Positions 25,000-35,400 of a stretch of 42,607 nt of DNA are shown here, in pieces (position 1 is the stretch's first letter; every line of letters starts with the position of its first letter). The notes beneath the pieces were generated by a model. It was given only the letters and a program-made list of their open reading frames with translations. It ran no database searches and had not been told where the DNA came from. This stretch comes from an uncultured Bacteroidales bacterium (GTDB taxonomy: Bacteria > Bacteroidota > Bacteroidia > Bacteroidales > Bacteroidaceae): assembly GCA_945833885.1 (NCBI GenBank), contig CAMAFY010000025.1:1-42607 (forward strand). Direction: 5' to 3'. A program made the translations under genes and the position numbers.

Positions 25000-27099
25000 T
25001 TACCAGATGTCCTCGGGCTCTACGCCGTTGTAGACGGTGCGTGGGCAGAACTCGAAATAGTCGGAGAAGAACTGCGAGGCGTTGTCCTCGAGACACGACT
25101 TGAAGCGCATGTAGTAGGTCTCGTTGGGCGAGAGCTGCTCGGTGGTGATGATGAGTCGCACGTGTCCGGAGTAGTCGCGGGCGGTGGTGGCGGCATCACC
25201 GTTGGAGATACAGAAGATCTTGGGACCCTTCATGTATCCCTGGTTGCGCATGTTCTTGTCCTTTTCCCGAATGGTGGCATCGTCGAGGTTACCGTCGGAG
25301 AACCATCCTACGTTGTCGCCGGTGGTGGACATACGCATGTCGAAGGGCAGTCCGACGGGGAGGAGGTTCTTGGGATCCTTTCCGAAGTAGATCTGACACA
25401 TACCGCGGAGGCTGTTGAGCGAGCATCCCATTCGGATTTCATAGGTTCCTTCCTTCGGCACTGGGGGCAGACGGAGTACGAAGTCGTAGATACCGAGTAC
25501 CATGAACTCGTCGCCCTCGAGGTCGCACCATCCGTATGCACCCTGCGATGCAGTGGTGAGATAGAGGAGTTTGGTGTCGTCGGAGCATCCGGAGATGTTG
25601 CTGAAGTAGTCGTTGCTGTCGAAGTACTGGTAGCTCTGGCTGCGGCAACCGTTGTTGAGGATTTCGGGTAGGATGGTGGTGATGTCGAATCGTATGCGTT
25701 CGCCTCCGAGGGCGTCGGCAGTGGCGCGGTCGAGGATGAAGAGGTCGTCGACGGGATAGTAGTATCCGTTCTTGGCGTTGTTCTCGTTGAGTTCCTCGGG
25801 GTTGGTGGTCGAGGGGTTGGTGGCGGCAATCTTCACACCGGGATGCTTGACGCCGGTCTGCTCGTAGCTGCCTTCGACGTCATAGGTGCATACGCGGTTG
25901 GCATAGAGTTCCTTGCTCTTTGCCTCGTGGGTGATCTTGACGAGTCCGCGCATGGAACCGGTGGTGTAGAAGTAGTCGGTGAGGTCGACGGTGAGTTCGG
26001 TCTGCTGTGGATTGAGGATGTCTCCCCACTTGTAGCCATACTCGCAGAAGTGGTTGACGAACTTGTTGTGTGCCATCTTTCCTTCGATGAAGTGGTATGC
26101 TACGAAGCGGTTGACGGCGTTGCGTTCGTTGGTGATGTCGCCCTTGGCCTCGGTGCCGTAAGCAGCCTCGGCGATGGGTGTGATGGCATCGATGATGGCC
26201 TGGAGGTTGGAGCAGGTACCGCCCTCTTCGAAGTTGTAGTTCTCAGGCATGGGGACGTTGTACTTTGCGTACACGTCGTCAGTCTCCACGAGTGCGGTGT
26301 ATCCCAGGTAGCGGTGCTGTGCTACGGGGAAGGTTGCCAGATTGGGGAGCTTGATGGTCTGCTCGTGTTCGGCGTTCTCGTATTCGAGGTCGATGAAGTC
26401 GGTCAGCTTAGCGTCCCATCCGGTAGCCTTCAGCAGGACTCCCATGACATGCATGTTGTCGGCCATCTTGATGAGGTCGGGCACCATTTCGTTCGAGGGA
26501 GCGATGACGGTTGCCACCTCGTGGAGGTAACCGTTCGAGAGCTGTACGTCGAACTTCACTACGCGGCACTTGCCGTTGAGTTCGTAGTAGGTGGTACCGT
26601 CGTCGGCAGCCACTTCGTCGCAGGTGATGGTGCGGTCGTTGAGGTCGCTCTTCGAGAATGCGGCGTTGCCCTGGGGGAAGTCGGGGCTTTCGTATGCCGA
26701 CTCGTCACCGTTGTCGATGATGCAGGAGTATGCGATGAGTTCGGCCTGCTCGTCGTCGAGCTGTTCCACGGATGCCACGCCGAGTTCGGCGAGATAGGCG
26801 TCGATGGCTTCGTTGTTGGGTGCGAAGATGGTGTAGTTTCCGCGTGCTGAGAGCACGGCGGAGAGCGACGACGCCCCTTCCTTGTGACCGAGGGGAACGC
26901 GGTCGAGTATGGCCTTGAACTTGGAGAAATTCGGTGTTTCGGCAAGATAGTCAGATATGGTCTGCTTCTCAGCGATGGCGTAGTCACCTTCGCTCAGGTC
27001 TTCTTTACAGCTCTGGAAGGTGAAGAGCACGCTGGAAGTCATGCCCGCAAAGCAGAGGAATGCGGCGAGCGACTTGATTTTGATACAAATACTTTTCAT
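25000..27099 (-). CDS. Fasciclin-domain (FAS1) surface lipoprotein (module 1, second)
   Basis: A 699-residue lipoprotein: lipid Cys31 in FTFQSCKEDLSEGD, again followed by acidic residues. The first FAS1 domain (about 45-235) shows NFSKFKAILDRV, YTIFAPNNEAIDAYL and SNGYLHEVATVIAPS. A second, more diverged copy (about 235-400) contains NRFVAYHFIEGKMAH. The C-terminal 230 residues look like a beta-sandwich with VLRLPPVPKEGTYEIRMG and several cysteines. It starts 12 nt after the SusD-1 stop, so it belongs to the same transcript. Taken with the 642-aa protein, each SusD or SusC gene has a two-domain FAS1 plus beta-sandwich partner. The role is probably surface binding, by inference only. Confidence 0.82.
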   Translation of the reverse strand: MKSICIKIKSLAAFLCFAGMTSSVLFTFQSCKEDLSEGDYAIAEKQTISDYLAETPNFSKFKAILDRVPLGHKEGASSLSAVLSARGNYTIFAPNNEAIDAYLAELGVASVEQLDDEQAELIAYSCIIDNGDESAYESPDFPQGNAAFSKSDLNDRTITCDEVAADDGTTYYELNGKCRVVKFDVQLSNGYLHEVATVIAPSNEMVPDLIKMADNMHVMGVLLKATGWDAKLTDFIDLEYENAEHEQTIKLPNLATFPVAQHRYLGYTALVETDDVYAKYNVPMPENYNFEEGGTCSNLQAIIDAITPIAEAAYGTEAKGDITNERNAVNRFVAYHFIEGKMAHNKFVNHFCEYGYKWGDILNPQQTELTVDLTDYFYTTGSMRGLVKITHEAKSKELYANRVCTYDVEGSYEQTGVKHPGVKIAATNPSTTNPEELNENNAKNGYYYPVDDLFILDRATADALGGERIRFDITTILPEILNNGCRSQSYQYFDSNDYFSNISGCSDDTKLLYLTTASQGAYGWCDLEGDEFMVLGIYDFVLRLPPVPKEGTYEIRMGCSLNSLRGMCQIYFGKDPKNLLPVGLPFDMRMSTTGDNVGWFSDGNLDDATIREKDKNMRNQGYMKGPKIFCISNGDAATTARDYSGHVRLIITTEQLSPNETYYMRFKSCLEDNASQFFSDYFEFCPRTVYNGVEPEDIW

Positions 27100-27111
27100 T
27101 GCTGTGTGGAA

Positions 27112-28959
27112 TTATTCTTGCATGTATTTCGCCCAAACGGGGTTCTGGACGAGTTTTCCGTTACCGTCGCCGTATCCTACACCGTTGACTTTCATTTCGT
27201 CGGCATAGATGGGGTTGTAGAGTGCCCAGAGGTTGCGGCAGCGGTTCTTGACGCTGTTCGAGGCTCCCATCATGTCGGAGAGGACGTCTTCGGTGGAGTT
27301 GCGCCATTCGCATTCACGCACGAGGTCGAACCAGCGCTTGCCCTCGGCGAGGAATTCGCGCTGACGCTCGTAGTAGGTGAGGCGGAGGAGCGAGTCGGTG
27401 GAGTTTTCGCTGCGCTTCGATGCCCAACCCTTGGCGAGGCGTGCGCAGTAGCGTTCGCTGCCGGTGTCGATGGAGTCGGCCTTGGGGTTGTTGCGTGCGA
27501 AGATGTTGTTGATGAGGTGGAATCCCATGGAGCGGCTTGCGTCGCCGCCCTTCGAGAGGAGGCGTGCGATGGCCTCGCTCTTGATGAGCATGATGTCGGT
27601 GAGGCGGTACACGTGTCCGGACGACGAGCTGTTGGCCTGTGTGCGGAGGCTGCTGTAATCATTGCCTTCGCGCATGTCTTCGGCATCCATCACCTGCACC
27701 ATTGTGGCCACGTTCTTGATGATGGGGAAGGTATTCTGTCCCACCTTCTCATGCAGGACGGAGGAGCAGTAGCGGAAGTCGGTGCGTCCGAATCCCTTGG
27801 CGAATCCCATTTCGGGGTCGGCCTTGTCGAGGTTGCTGAAGAGGGGCACGGCAGCGGTCATGATGGTGGGGTTGACGGCGCCGGACGCATCCTTACCGTA
27901 GAACATGTCGCCGTAGAAGGTGTTGCAGGAGCGTACACCGTCGAACTGGAGTTCGAAGACGCTCTCGGCACTGTTGCCCTGCGAGAAGATCTGGTAATAG
28001 GGGGCGTCGATGGTGACGCCCATGGTGCTCACCGTATTGAGGATAAGCGGGAAGGGCTGCTTGCGGCGCGGGTCGTTCTCGAGCACGTTCTGGAGGTCGA
28101 GTTTGCGGTCGTACTCGCTCTTGAGGCGGTCGATGACGATGTCGCAGTGCTCGATGCACTTCTGGAGGCTCTGGGTCACCACCTGTTCGGCGTTCTCCAC
28201 GACGTAGGGTTCGCCGGCAGCGTTCTTCTTCTCATTAATATTATTATAGAGGCATGCGCGCCAGAGGTACATGTCGGCAAGGAGTGCTGACATGGAGTAG
28301 GTGTTGAAGCGTCCGGTGTTGGTGATGCCAGCACCGAAGTTCTTTGCGGCATATGCCTTGGCCTCCTCCACCTCTGCGATGCACTGGTCGAGAATCTGGT
28401 ATCCGGGAGTGGCAGCGATGCGGCTGGCCTTGGCCTCGGTGTCGGTGCTGACGGATGCGGTGACGTAGGGTACGTCGCGGTATGCGCGCACGAGATAGAA
28501 GTAGTTGAGTGCACGGAGGCTGAGCATCTCGGCCTTGACGGGGAGCCAGTCGCCCTCGGTGAACGAGGGGTCGATGCTCTCGTCGATCATCCGCTGACCG
28601 TTCTCAAGGACTTCGTTGCAGAAGTTGATGCCCTTGTAGAATCCGGACCAGTCGAACATGCCCTGTGTGGGCTGGAGCACGGCCTCCTGGAGTCGGAGGT
28701 ACTCCGTCTTGTCCATCTTGTTGAGGGTGACGTTGTCGGAACGGAATTCACCCCAGATGAGTATTTTGCCGAGCTGCTGTGTCAGCTGGTAATATGCGGC
28801 AGCGCGAACGTTGTCGACGTCGTTGGCCGTATTCCAGTAGTCCTCCCTGGTGATGGAGTCGGTGGGATAGATGGTGAGGTAGTCCTCGCAGGATGCAAGA
28901 CCTCCCAATGCCACGACGGCAGCACCAATCAGAAATCTGTTGAATTTATTCTTTTTCAT
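27112..28959 (-). CDS. SusD/RagB-family outer-membrane lipoprotein (module 1)
   Basis: A 615-residue SusD-type lipoprotein. Lipid Cys24 lies in GGLASCEDYL, followed by the typical YPTDSITREDYWNT. The helical half contains KAEMLSLRALNYFYLVRAYRDVP, an almost canonical SusD signature (quoted here as split motifs KAEMLSLRALNYFY and RAYRDVPY). The C-terminal half has DIMLIKSEAIARL and YYERQREFLAEGKRWFDLVR. It starts 15 nt after the SusC-1 stop and is followed 12 nt later by a FAS1 lipoprotein gene. It should close over SusC-1 as the ligand-binding lid. Ligand unknown. Confidence 0.94.
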   Translation of the reverse strand: MKKNKFNRFLIGAAVVALGGLASCEDYLTIYPTDSITREDYWNTANDVDNVRAAAYYQLTQQLGKILIWGEFRSDNVTLNKMDKTEYLRLQEAVLQPTQGMFDWSGFYKGINFCNEVLENGQRMIDESIDPSFTEGDWLPVKAEMLSLRALNYFYLVRAYRDVPYVTASVSTDTEAKASRIAATPGYQILDQCIAEVEEAKAYAAKNFGAGITNTGRFNTYSMSALLADMYLWRACLYNNINEKKNAAGEPYVVENAEQVVTQSLQKCIEHCDIVIDRLKSEYDRKLDLQNVLENDPRRKQPFPLILNTVSTMGVTIDAPYYQIFSQGNSAESVFELQFDGVRSCNTFYGDMFYGKDASGAVNPTIMTAAVPLFSNLDKADPEMGFAKGFGRTDFRYCSSVLHEKVGQNTFPIIKNVATMVQVMDAEDMREGNDYSSLRTQANSSSSGHVYRLTDIMLIKSEAIARLLSKGGDASRSMGFHLINNIFARNNPKADSIDTGSERYCARLAKGWASKRSENSTDSLLRLTYYERQREFLAEGKRWFDLVRECEWRNSTEDVLSDMMGASNSVKNRCRNLWALYNPIYADEMKVNGVGYGDGNGKLVQNPVWAKYMQE

Positions 28960-28974
28960 GGTTGAATGGCAAAT

Positions 28975-31900
28975 TTAGAATCCGAAGTTCAGGCTGAAAG
29001 TGAAACTCTTGGAACGCGGCGTGGTGGAGTTGTCGACGCAGGGTCCGTAACCGCTCTGGCTGTGTTCGGGGTCAACGCCGGAGTATTTGCTGAAGCAGAA
29101 GATGTTGTTTCCGGATGCGCTGATGCGGAGTGTGGAGAGGCGGATCTTCTTGAGCTTCTTGGGGTCGACGGAGTATCCGAGCTGGAAGTACTGGAAGCGG
29201 AGGAAGTCGCCGGGCTCTACGTAGCGGTCGCTGATGAGTGCGTTGTACGATTCGCCGGCTTCGGCGTTCTTGGCACGGGGAATGTCGGTGATGTCACCGT
29301 TCTTGCGCCAGCGCCATGCCACGGATGCCATCTGGTTGACATTCGTACGCATGTCCTCGGCATACATCTTCGCCATGTTGAGGATCTTGTTGCCGATGCG
29401 GAAGTTGAAGTTGGTCTTCAGGGTCCAGCGTCCGTAGGTGAGGTCGATACCGAAACCGCCGTTCACCTTGGGGTTGGAGGTTCCGAGGTAGCAGATGTCG
29501 AGTTCGTTGATCTGACCGTCGTGGTTGATGTCTTCGTAGCATACGTCACCGCCGTCGAAGGCGTAGTTCGTACCGCCGTAGTTGAACATCATGCGTACGG
29601 GGTTTCCGGCCTTGTCGTAGATGACGTTGCCCTGTGCATCGCGTGCGATGGGGGCGGCGTTCTCGATGGTGAGACCGGCCTTGCGGTTGGGATTCTGAAG
29701 TGCGGCGGCAGCGGTATTGGGGTTACCCTGCGCGTCGGTGTACTTGTTCTTGTCTTCGTTCGAGAAGTAGCCGTTGTGGTCGTAGTCGTAGGCGTACACA
29801 CCCTTATAGCGGAAACCGTAGATGGCTCCAAGGCTGTGGCCCACTTCGACGCGGCTCATGACGCTCTCGTTCTTGTTGTTGAAGTCGGGGTTCATCGATT
29901 CAAGCACGTTGGCGTCCATTTCGGTGAGGGTGTTGATGTTCTGTGCGATGTTGGCACGGAGCACCACGCTGAACTTGCCGTACTTGAGGATAGGCTTGGT
30001 GTTGACGTAGAGTTCCCATCCTTCGTTCTCCATCTTTCCGACGTTACTGTTGCTGAGGGTGGCGAATCCGGTGCTTGAGGGGATGCGTACACCGCCCATG
30101 AGGAGGTCGCTGGTATACTTGTGGTATACGTTGAGGTCGAACTGGATAAGGTCGTTGAAGAGTCCGAGGTTGGCACCGATGTTCCACGAGCGGGTCTTCT
30201 CCCACTTGATTTCGGTGAGTCGGAGGTTTTCGGGGGCAATACCTGCCACGCCGTCGTAGTAGCCGTAACTGCCGTACTTGTTGTAGATGACACCTTCGCC
30301 GAACCATGCGTTACCGTTGATACCCCATCCCGGACGGACGGCGAGCATGCTGACAACGCTGCGGAGAGGTTCGAAGAACTTTTCGTCGGAGATGTTCCAA
30401 CGTCCGGAGATACCGGGGAATACGCCCCACTTGTTTCCGGCTCCGAACTTCGTCATACCGTCGGCGCGCACGGTGGCGTCGATGCTGTACTTCGATCCGA
30501 AGCTGTAGTGGAACGAACCTGTGGCGCTGGCGGAGTGTCCCTTCCAGGTGCCGGTACCGGTGGATGTGAGGTATCCGGGGACGGTGGGGTCGGTGATGCC
30601 TCCGTTGATACCGGTGCTGCGCAGGCTCTGGGTGGTACCGTTTGAGCTGCTGACCTCGAAGCGTCCGAGCACCTGGAGCGAGTGGTTCTCGTTCTCGAAG
30701 TAGGGCACGTAGACGAGGCTGTGGCGTGTGGTGAAGGCGAAGGTCTTGTTCTGGTAGTCGGCGGTGACGTCGACACCCTTGTCCCATGTGGTGGAGACGA
30801 GTTGGTGGGGGTAGTACGAGTTGTCGCCCTGTGTGAAGGCGTTCATGTAAACCTCACCGGTGTAGTTGAGTTGGTGCTCGTCGTCTTCCTTGCCGAGGAG
30901 CTTGTACTCGAGGGAGAACTGGGGTGTGATGGTGTAGGTGGATGTGCGGTAGTATGCGAGGTTGGCGATGGCGACGGGGTTGCCGTTACCGATCATGTCG
31001 CGCAGATAGTAGGACGAGAGGTTGGAGTTGTTGGCCACCAGTCCGGCACCGGATGCTGCGGGGGGCATGATGTAGTATTCGCCGGTGTTGAAGTATTCGC
31101 CGGAGGTCTGGTCGTACTCCCAGCGGTATACGCTCATGTTAGGCATGGCCTTGTAGGCGTAGCTGAGGAGGTAGTTGTCGTAGTTCTTGTTGTTCTTGGT
31201 GTAAACCAGGGAGAAGTTGGAACTGAACTTGATGCGGTCGCTGACGTAGTAGTCGAGGGCGAGACGTGTGGAGAAGCGGTCGAGACTCTGCTTGATGATG
31301 GTACCGGTCTCGTGGTCGTAGTTGCCGCTGATGCGGAACGATGCCTTCTCACCACCTCCGGAGAGGTTGATACCGTAGTTGTGGGTCTGTCCGAACTGTG
31401 TGACTTCGTCAATCCAGTCGGTATTCTTGTTGTAGTTGGCGTAGTATGCGGGGTGGTCCTGGAGGTACATGAGCTCCACGATTCCGGATGCTACGTCGCT
31501 CTGGTTGGGGTTGAAGTATGCTTCCTTGAGCATCATGGAGTATCCGTCACCGTCGAGCATCTTCATGCCTTCGGGCTGCCATGCTCCGCTGAAGCGGTAT
31601 GAGAAGTTGACCTTCGTGGGGCCGCGCTTACCGCGGCGTGTGGTGATTTCGATGACACCGTTCGAACCGCGGGCACCCCAGATGGCGGTGGCGGCGGCAT
31701 CCTTGAGTACGCGGATGTTCTGGATGTCTTCGGGGTTCACCTGGAGGAGTGTGGCGAACTGTTCCTCGTTCTCCATGTTGTTGAGGTCGAGGTCTTCGGT
31801 GGAATAGTCTTCGAGGATGTATCCGTCGACGACGATGAGGGGTTCGCAGTCACCGTTGATGGAACTTACACCACGGAGGCGCATGGAGGTTCCGGAACCG

Positions 31901-32406
31901 AGGTTACCGGAGTTGGCAACGATGTCGAGACCTGCAATCTGTCCCTGGAGGGCGTCGCCGGCAGTCTCGAAGGAGAGACCCTCGAGGTTGTCCATGTTGA
32001 GCGACTGTGTGGCGGTAGAGATTTCGCGTTCGGGGATGGTCAGACCGTTGTTCTTCACCTTTCTGGTGGTGACGACCTTTGCCTCGGAGAGTGCGGTCTT
32101 GTCGATCATCTCGACCTTGAAGGATGTCTGTGCGCCGATGGGGTTGATGACCTTGGTGGAGTATCCGATGTAGGATATCTGTAGTTTGTTGGCGGGGTTC
32201 TTGATGGTCAGCGAGAAGTTACCGCTCATATCGGTCTGCGTAGCGCTGACGATACGGTTCGACTTGTCGATTTCGACCACGTTTGCCATAATCACGGGTC
32301 CGTCGTTCTTGCTCCATACGTGTCCCGAGATTCGCTTCTGCTGTGCGAAGGCGACGCTGGCACAGATGAAAAGCGCGAGTGTGAGGATATATTTTATATT
32401 CTTCAT
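28975..32406 (-). CDS. SusC/RagA TonB-dependent outer-membrane transporter (module 1)
   Basis: A 1143-residue SusC-type transporter. The signal peptide (ICASVAFAQQKR) leads into a carboxypeptidase-regulatory-like domain (ISGHVWSKNDGPV to about residue 105). The plug follows, with LRGVSSINGDCEPLIVVDGY, NPEDIQNIRVLKDAAATAIW and ARGSNGVIEITTRRGK, then the barrel, ending SKSFTFSLNFGF. A TonB-box-like stretch (EAKVVTTRKV) lies just before the plug. The motifs are more canonical than in SusC-2, and overall identity between the two appears low apart from the plug. It begins 9 nt after the 1065-aa FAS1 gene and ends 15 nt before SusD-1, the same spacings as in module 2. Confidence 0.95.
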   Translation of the reverse strand: MKNIKYILTLALFICASVAFAQQKRISGHVWSKNDGPVIMANVVEIDKSNRIVSATQTDMSGNFSLTIKNPANKLQISYIGYSTKVINPIGAQTSFKVEMIDKTALSEAKVVTTRKVKNNGLTIPEREISTATQSLNMDNLEGLSFETAGDALQGQIAGLDIVANSGNLGSGTSMRLRGVSSINGDCEPLIVVDGYILEDYSTEDLDLNNMENEEQFATLLQVNPEDIQNIRVLKDAAATAIWGARGSNGVIEITTRRGKRGPTKVNFSYRFSGAWQPEGMKMLDGDGYSMMLKEAYFNPNQSDVASGIVELMYLQDHPAYYANYNKNTDWIDEVTQFGQTHNYGINLSGGGEKASFRISGNYDHETGTIIKQSLDRFSTRLALDYYVSDRIKFSSNFSLVYTKNNKNYDNYLLSYAYKAMPNMSVYRWEYDQTSGEYFNTGEYYIMPPAASGAGLVANNSNLSSYYLRDMIGNGNPVAIANLAYYRTSTYTITPQFSLEYKLLGKEDDEHQLNYTGEVYMNAFTQGDNSYYPHQLVSTTWDKGVDVTADYQNKTFAFTTRHSLVYVPYFENENHSLQVLGRFEVSSSNGTTQSLRSTGINGGITDPTVPGYLTSTGTGTWKGHSASATGSFHYSFGSKYSIDATVRADGMTKFGAGNKWGVFPGISGRWNISDEKFFEPLRSVVSMLAVRPGWGINGNAWFGEGVIYNKYGSYGYYDGVAGIAPENLRLTEIKWEKTRSWNIGANLGLFNDLIQFDLNVYHKYTSDLLMGGVRIPSSTGFATLSNSNVGKMENEGWELYVNTKPILKYGKFSVVLRANIAQNINTLTEMDANVLESMNPDFNNKNESVMSRVEVGHSLGAIYGFRYKGVYAYDYDHNGYFSNEDKNKYTDAQGNPNTAAAALQNPNRKAGLTIENAAPIARDAQGNVIYDKAGNPVRMMFNYGGTNYAFDGGDVCYEDINHDGQINELDICYLGTSNPKVNGGFGIDLTYGRWTLKTNFNFRIGNKILNMAKMYAEDMRTNVNQMASVAWRWRKNGDITDIPRAKNAEAGESYNALISDRYVEPGDFLRFQYFQLGYSVDPKKLKKIRLSTLRISASGNNIFCFSKYSGVDPEHSQSGYGPCVDNSTTPRSKSFTFSLNFGF

Positions 32407-32415
32407 GGCATGCTG

Positions 32416-35400
32416 TTATTTCTGTGTTCCGTACTTGGCAAGGAAAGCCTTCGCCTTTTTGGCAGATTTCCATGCGTTGTCCCAGCGTCCGTCGGTGAGC
32501 TTCTCGAAGTGGAGGGCCTGGTCGAGCTGGTGTACGACAACGTACGAGCTGCTCTCGATGAGTCGGGGGTTGGTGGTGGTGTTGTAGTGTGCGTCGCGTG
32601 CGAGGAGGTTGGTGTGCTCGCCGTTGGCGCTGACGTTCACGGTGCGGCCTTCAGCATCGGTGAGGGCAATCTGTCCTTCTTTCTGTACGACTTTGAGGTT
32701 GAGGTAGTTGCCGTTGCTGATGCAGGCGGTCATGTATTCGCCGCTGCTGGCGACGTTGTCGGCGAACACCGATTCATCCTGGAAGTGGTACTTGAGGAAG
32801 TTGACGAGGGTGTTGATCATGCCCTGTGCCTGGAGCTTGACGACTTCGTCCTTGGCGAGGTCGGCTTCGTAGAGCTTGTATTCCACGGTGCTCTTCCACT
32901 CTGCGAGCTGGCGCTCGTACTCCTTCACCTGGTCTTCGTAGTCGTCGGCTTCGACGTCGGTGGGACGCTGGGGCTCTCCGGCGGGCTTTTCAGGACGTAT
33001 GAGGTTGGCGTCGAGGAATTCCTCGATGGTGTCCCATGTAGGCAGACCGTTCTGGATTTCCTTCTCCACGGCTTCGTTGGTGGGGACGTAGACGGTGTAG
33101 CGGTAGTTGTTGAAGCTGCGGACGAGCTTGTCGCCGCTGGGGACGTTGAACTTGGCACCGCCCTTCTCGCCCTGGTAGAAGAGGTAGTAGAGGAGTGCTG
33201 CCTGCTGCCACTTGGTCTCGGCGTCCTTGCTCTCGGAGTTGGCATAGGGGTCGCGGAGTCCGGCGTCCTTGAGGATGTCGTCGTTCACGCCTTCGCAGAG
33301 TTCCATGAACTTGGAGGTGGAGGGCATGGACTTCACAACCTTGTAGACGGTGTTGGTGGTGGGCTGCATGGGACGGTCGATGAAGTAGGTCATACCGTTA
33401 CCGTAGCCGTTGGTCTCCTGGCTCTGGTCGTAGACATCGTTTTCTTCCTTAACGGTGCAGTTGTAGGCCGATGCAAGTCCCTGGCGGCTGAGTTGTTCCT
33501 GGAATCCGCCACGCACCTTCATGCCTGCACCCTTGCCTGTACCCTTGTCCTGGATGATGACGGGTGCACCGGTGCGGGAGAGGAAGTACTTGCGGCCGCT
33601 GCGGATGTCCTCGGTGCCTTCGTGCACGACGATGTGCTGGTTCACCATTTCGATGAGCAACTTCTTCTTCACTTCACCGTAGGTGGAGGAGAGGAGGTCG
33701 TTGTAGAGGGAGCGGTAGTCGTTTCCGCGTGCCTTGTCGGCGGGGTCGTAGCCCTTCTCCATATTATATGTATATGCCACGGCGTCGATGGGGAGTCGCT
33801 TTCCGGTGGAGGCTACGTTACCGGTCTTGTAGGCGTAGCGCCAGTACATGTAGTTGCGGGAGTTGCCGGCAGCGAGGCTGGCGGGGTCAACATATCCGCA
33901 GGTGGAGAGTCCGTCGTCGGTGGGGACGAAGAGGCTGAAGCGGCTCTGCATGGCCTTCAGATAGGTGGAGAAGTAGGTCTGCAGAGGGGCGTTGGCATAC
34001 TGCGAACCCTGGATGTAACTTTCGTCGGCACGTACCACGGCACGCATCACCTGGGCGTTGTTGCTGTAGAGGACGGGGGCGATGACGGAGGAGTAGTCGG
34101 CAGGGGCTACCACCTTGTTCATCACGTATACCACACCGTTGTTGGCGAGCATCACCTTGTCGAAGATGGCCTTGTAGGCGTCGAGGTTGGTGTAGCCGTC
34201 GCTGATGGGGAACATCTGGTCACGGGCGTCGTTCATGATGGAGAGGTACTTCGAGGGAACGGTCTCGTTGAAGGAGTTCTTCATCAGGTTGTTCACCAGC
34301 GCCTGGATGATGTCGAGGGGTATCTGGTCGATGTTGTAGAGGAGGTTGGCCTTGTCGACGGGTTTTTGAGTGGCATAGCGCTCCATGAGGACCTTACCAC
34401 CACCGTTGATGAAATATTCGGTGAGGACCTCGTCGCTGGGTACGAACATGGCACCCATGTTCTTCTCGGCGGCTTCCGACTCGGTGCTCATGAACTGGTT
34501 CCACGAGGGGTCGAAACTCAGGTAGGGGTATCCGGACTTGACGTTCGACTTGTTGGGGTCGGTGGTCAACTGTCCGCTCTGCGTGCGTACGGCGAAGTAG
34601 CGCTTCACGAAGACGCTGTCGGTGCCGTCGTCATAGAGCGACTTGTAGTTGTAGGTGAGGTCGTCGTCGTAATAGGGTGCGCTGAAGCGGTCGAGGATGT
34701 GGCTGAAGATGTTGGTCATGCCGTTGGTGCGGATCACCTCGGCCATGTTCGAGGGTGCCACAAGCACCTTGTCAATCTCGTGGATGTAACCGTTCATGCA
34801 GACGATGTCCTGGCCTTCGGGGAGGATGCGGGCATCGTAGACGTAACTGCGGTTCTCCGGATTTTCATTTGTCCACTCGCGTTCGCCCTCGAGGTTGAGG
34901 ATGAAGCCGACGTCCTCGTGGGTGATGTTCTTCTCGAGCATCTGTCCTTCGAGGAAGTGGACAATCATGGGCGTGGTGTTGTTGACGGCCATGCGGATGC
35001 CCATCTTCGGCGTGCCTGTGGCGGCCTGGTCTTCGGCACCCTCGGTGTCACCGGTTCCCTGGTGGAAGCGGTGCCAGAAGTCGGGATAGTCCGAGTTTTC
35101 GGACTGGATGAGGGGCAGGTCGTAGGTGTGCCAGAAGGTGACGCTGTCGGTGATGCTGGCGGCAGAGGTCTGGCGCAGGCAGAGGTTCTTCTCGCCGCTG
35201 GGGCAGTTGGCCATCATCTCCAGCACGTAGGCATTGTTGAGCATGGCGTTGTTCAGCAGGTGCTTCTTCTGTGCCAGGCTAAGTTTTTCGTACGAGTCCA
35301 CAGGGGTGCCGTCGGCAGTCGTCCATGTGGTTTCCTTGAAGAACTTCTCGAAGGCTGCGTCGTTGGCTGCGAAGATGGTCTTGCTACCGGTCTTCGCCAA

